A DNA stretch of 64,000 nt from Sinohyriopsis cumingii (taxonomy: Eukaryota; Mollusca; Bivalvia; Unionida; Unionidae): positions 162,930,130 to 162,994,129 of the forward strand of contig CM068824.1 of NCBI GenBank assembly GCA_028554795.2. Direction: 5' to 3'. Position numbers and translations under genes: made by a program. Below are positions 60,752 to 64,000 of this stretch, one piece after another; within the stretch, counting starts at the first letter, position 1, and the number at the start of each line of letters is the position of its first letter. The notes beneath the pieces were generated by a model. That model saw only the letters and a program-made list of their open reading frames with translations. It was not told the origin of the DNA and made no database searches.

Positions 60752-63010
60752 AGTCCTGGGTATTCAAAAGTGTAAAGATACTGGATATTAAGGTGTTCTC
60801 ACTGGTTTATTGTGTGAACTGAGCAAGAACCATGTGCAATTAACATTATATCTACGCCCTTACAGCAACGATGTATCGAGATAGCCATACAAGTAATACA
60901 AATTTATTTCAGGTTCGTTGTTTGAACGACATTAAGAAGTGATGCACGATGAATTTAATTAGTCCAGTTATTAATTATAACTAAAATATAAACACTATCT
61001 AATTGGTTCTGGTTATCAGCATGATGCCAATAATGATTTGCTTAAAACTTTAATATTACTGTATAGACCTTAGGGTGCAGATGTTCCCGTTTCACAAGTC
61101 ATTTCATAAATAAACTGACCAACAAGTGACGCCGCCACCCCAGCCTGTTATAAACAAAAGATTTCTAAATCGTTTGCATAATCAAATTCATATCATGTAT
61201 TTCTTTCTTTGCCATGGAAACAATCTGTTTTTGAAAGTTTTTTTCTACAGTTTTAATTTTTACATACATACATACATACATACATACACGGCTAAAATAG
61301 CGCTTATCTTTTGACTCTTATTTGTTGATAGGTTTTCACTATCGATTGGCGGAGACATTTTCTGAATGGCTCTAATACTTTTGCAGAATTGAATAATTAT
61401 TAAAATTTAACTTTTATAAGCAATGTTAGTTGATTTCTTGCCAAATAATATTTCAATTTACATAACTTATTACTTTCTCTAAGTGTTAATATTCTGTCAA
61501 TTCAAAGAATCCATGTGTTGTGTTTGTCAAGATTTAATTCCCAATAATCAAAATATGTATAGTACAAATATGTTCTTGATGGATTAGGCTAGTCCTAAGA
61601 AAAAGCACATTATGTTTTGAAAAGAACCTTCTTTAATAGTTCTTTAGTTTAGTTTCAAAATTTCCATTAAAATTTATAGTACAGCATATATGTGTACTCA
61701 TTAGCAACTCTGACCCCTTCATTCCCGAAAAGAAATTTAATGGTAGATGTTTACATTCTATAGCTATCATGATAGTCAACCTCTCTGTCTGTTGATTGTT
61801 AAATATCATTCATTGTATTATTTGTGCATTTCATCCAATAAGTTTTGTGGACCTTATCTTAAAACCCAGAATATCTGGAGAGTCGCAGTGATTTGGATGC
61901 AGGGAATTGGCAGTGAAACATGCTAGTGCATTTAATCTATTGACCGTTCTATGGCGAGTCAAACTGGTATTTGTTATAAAAACTAAATGTATCATAAATT
62001 GTTCATTATATGCTATATTTTGATTCTTTTAAAACATAGGAATGTTAAAAATAGCTTATAAACTTTACGAGTTATTCTTTCATAAGCATCAGTGGGTCAG
62101 ATCAACAAGAATAAAGATATTATATCCTAACATTAAACCCTTCCCCAGCCACTTTTTTAATTCAGAGTCAGGTCATTGAACAGTATTTATTTGCAGAAGT
62201 CATCATGAAACTGAACAAGAGATATAGAGGACATCTTCGCTAGCCAAGGTTCCGATATGTTAACTCTATCTACAGGGTTAATATATCAGAATCTTGACTA
62301 GAGAAGATGTGTAGAGGATTGAGGAAGAATCATCAGCTCATTTCATTTTATAATTAGGCTGACGTGAGCAGCGAAGGCATAAGATGGCAAAGGTTGAAAT
62401 TTCAGTGAGATATTGTAAGGAAATATTGGTACTTAAATTAACCGTTAATTTCCCAAGCAATTATAACTGAAACATATTACTGTCTGCTTGAAATACAAAA
62501 ATGGATTTAAAAAAAAAAAACAATTTACGTTGGCGTTAATGGAAGGGGTGTATGTGTGTGAGGGGAGGAGAGGTAAATGACTTATAACTTCAGCTCACGT
62601 GGTATATGTGTAGTAACTATATATATTGTAGATAGCATGAAGACATAACTAGTGAATAACAAATGTCATAGTTGAACATATGTACTTTTGGACCGCCTTA
62701 AAAACTAGGGTCTGTTTCCTTTTCTTGTTATCGTTTATTTCTTGCTGTCGAAACACATGAAATAAATTTTTAATAGTTCCCTTTCTTGCTAATTCGTTAA
62801 TAATTAATATATCGTCAAAGCAGGGATAACATTTATATTTATCGATGTAGTAATTGCACTGGCATAGAATGGATAAGAAAATATATAGAACTCAATGACA
62901 TTCGACTTAAAATATATAATTTTAAAAAAATCTTAAGTTTTCTAAAGCACGGTTGAAGTGGCAACTGTGGCGAGTGTGGTCACTGTGGCGATATCGCTTT
63001 CAGAACTATA
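60752..63010. other. gene-free intron stretch
   Basis: A (CATA)n run lies at about 61262-61289. The remaining AT-rich sequence has no recognised gene or RNA. Confidence 0.45.
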
Positions 63011-63048
63011 TTCTCTCTCTCTCTGTCTCTCTCTCTCTCTCTCTCTCA
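63011..63048. repeat. (CT)n microsatellite
   Basis: CT repeats with one G interruption. Confidence 0.95.
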
Positions 63049-63583
63049 GGATGAATAGAACTTAAAATATGTCAAGACTGAGACTACATTTATGTAATCA
63101 TTGAGGAGGTACCATCAAACTATATCTTAGAACAAACTGCAAACAAGAAAAGGTTGGCTTCAAGAATTAATTTTTTTAAAAAAGCCAGCAGTTTTCCACG
63201 TGAATCTAGCATTTTGTCAGTGAAAATGAATTTTACAGGACCTGTTTCTATTTAATATTCATTGACATCCGTACAGTCTCGTATACCTGTTACACCCCAC
63301 GACAAACGGTGAAGGTTTGCAAGGAATAAACGCTTAATTAAATAAAAAAATAAAATGTCTTAATTAGCGGTTTTAATACTCATCAGAAACTTAATCGTAT
63401 TTGAAAACGATGAAGAATTCGGCAGTAGATGGCTCTTAATTTTGAACTGAAAATTAAGTGACAATAAACATTTGGGTGCAGCGTCTGTTACTGAACTGGT
63501 TTGCAGGCTTGCCAGGGCTACACAGTTAACAATTTTACTGTAGAAATAAACGAAATTAAAACTCAGAATCCTGGTAGGTCAAC

Positions 63584-63672
63584 TTATATTATATTATATT
63601 ATATTATATTATATTATATTATATTATATTATATTATATTATATTATATTATATTATATTATATTATATTAT
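63584..63672. repeat. (ATATT)n pentanucleotide microsatellite, ~18 units
   Basis: An uninterrupted 5-bp repeat of about 89 bp. Confidence 0.97.
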
Positions 63673-64000
63673 GAGCTAAAGGTGAAACGTTACACTAGAG
63701 ACACTTCACAAGGCGAGTTCGCATTATTCTTTTGACAAATAGCCATCGCTTCTTACGTGTTTTGGGGGATTTCACGTATGTAGATCAAATCATATATTCT
63801 GCAGGCAATAGTAAATTTGGTCAGTAACAGGGTCAATGTGTGAATGGGGTGGAACTGTCTTTACTCGCTTGTAAGACGAGTCCAGTTGCAAACTGCACGG
63901 ACCCAGTTCTGCCGTCGCATAATGTGCCGGTATATATGGGTATGTGTAGTTTGTTAAAAATAACGTGTAGAACAAAAAATATATACCCTGATCTGCAGAT

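Overview
The window is animal nuclear DNA, AT-rich, with split genes, very long introns and dense old repeats. Two tRNA-derived SINE families, an L2/CR1-like LINE ending in an (ATT)n tail, a DIRS-type remnant and Polinton-like gene debris suggest a marine invertebrate, most likely a mollusc. That assignment rests on repeat style only and is an inference. Only two host genes are recognised, both on the + strand and both incomplete. Positions 197-11697 hold the last five coding exons of PSMC1/Rpt2 (26S proteasome base ATPase). Positions 41497-41553 hold the first coding exon of a kinesin-3-like motor, whose intron then fills the rest of the window (>22 kb).

Layout: 1-11.7 kb is PSMC1, with SINEs, a decayed ~150-bp tandem repeat and a DIRS-type reverse-transcriptase relic in its introns. 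13.1-14.4 kb holds an internally deleted hAT-type gene that keeps its BED-like N-terminus and coiled-coil C-terminus. 15.3-23.8 kb is gene-free, with degenerate tandem repeats and microsatellites. 23.8-28.2 kb (copy A) and 35.3-41.1 kb (copy B) are an old direct duplication; copy B has expanded a 47-bp minisatellite from 2 units to about 24. Between the copies lie a near full-length but broken L2/CR1-like LINE (minus strand) and a decayed Polinton/adintovirus-like gene cluster (plus strand).

43.4-64 kb lies inside the kinesin intron. It holds four satellite or minisatellite blocks, a perfect 24-bp hairpin, and a probable solo LTR with an ATAAC target duplication that carries a 5'-truncated LINE and a SINE. 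It also holds a second LTR family with copies in opposite orientation, a GC-rich hAT-type MITE, further SINEs, and one unidentified 172-codon ORF on the minus strand.

The two host genes are not functionally linked here. The most unusual content is the Polinton-like relic, the minisatellite expansion in copy B, the hAT-type gene that lost only its middle, and the nested LTR/LINE/SINE stack. All calls come from reading the sequence and recalling family motifs; no alignment or database search was run.
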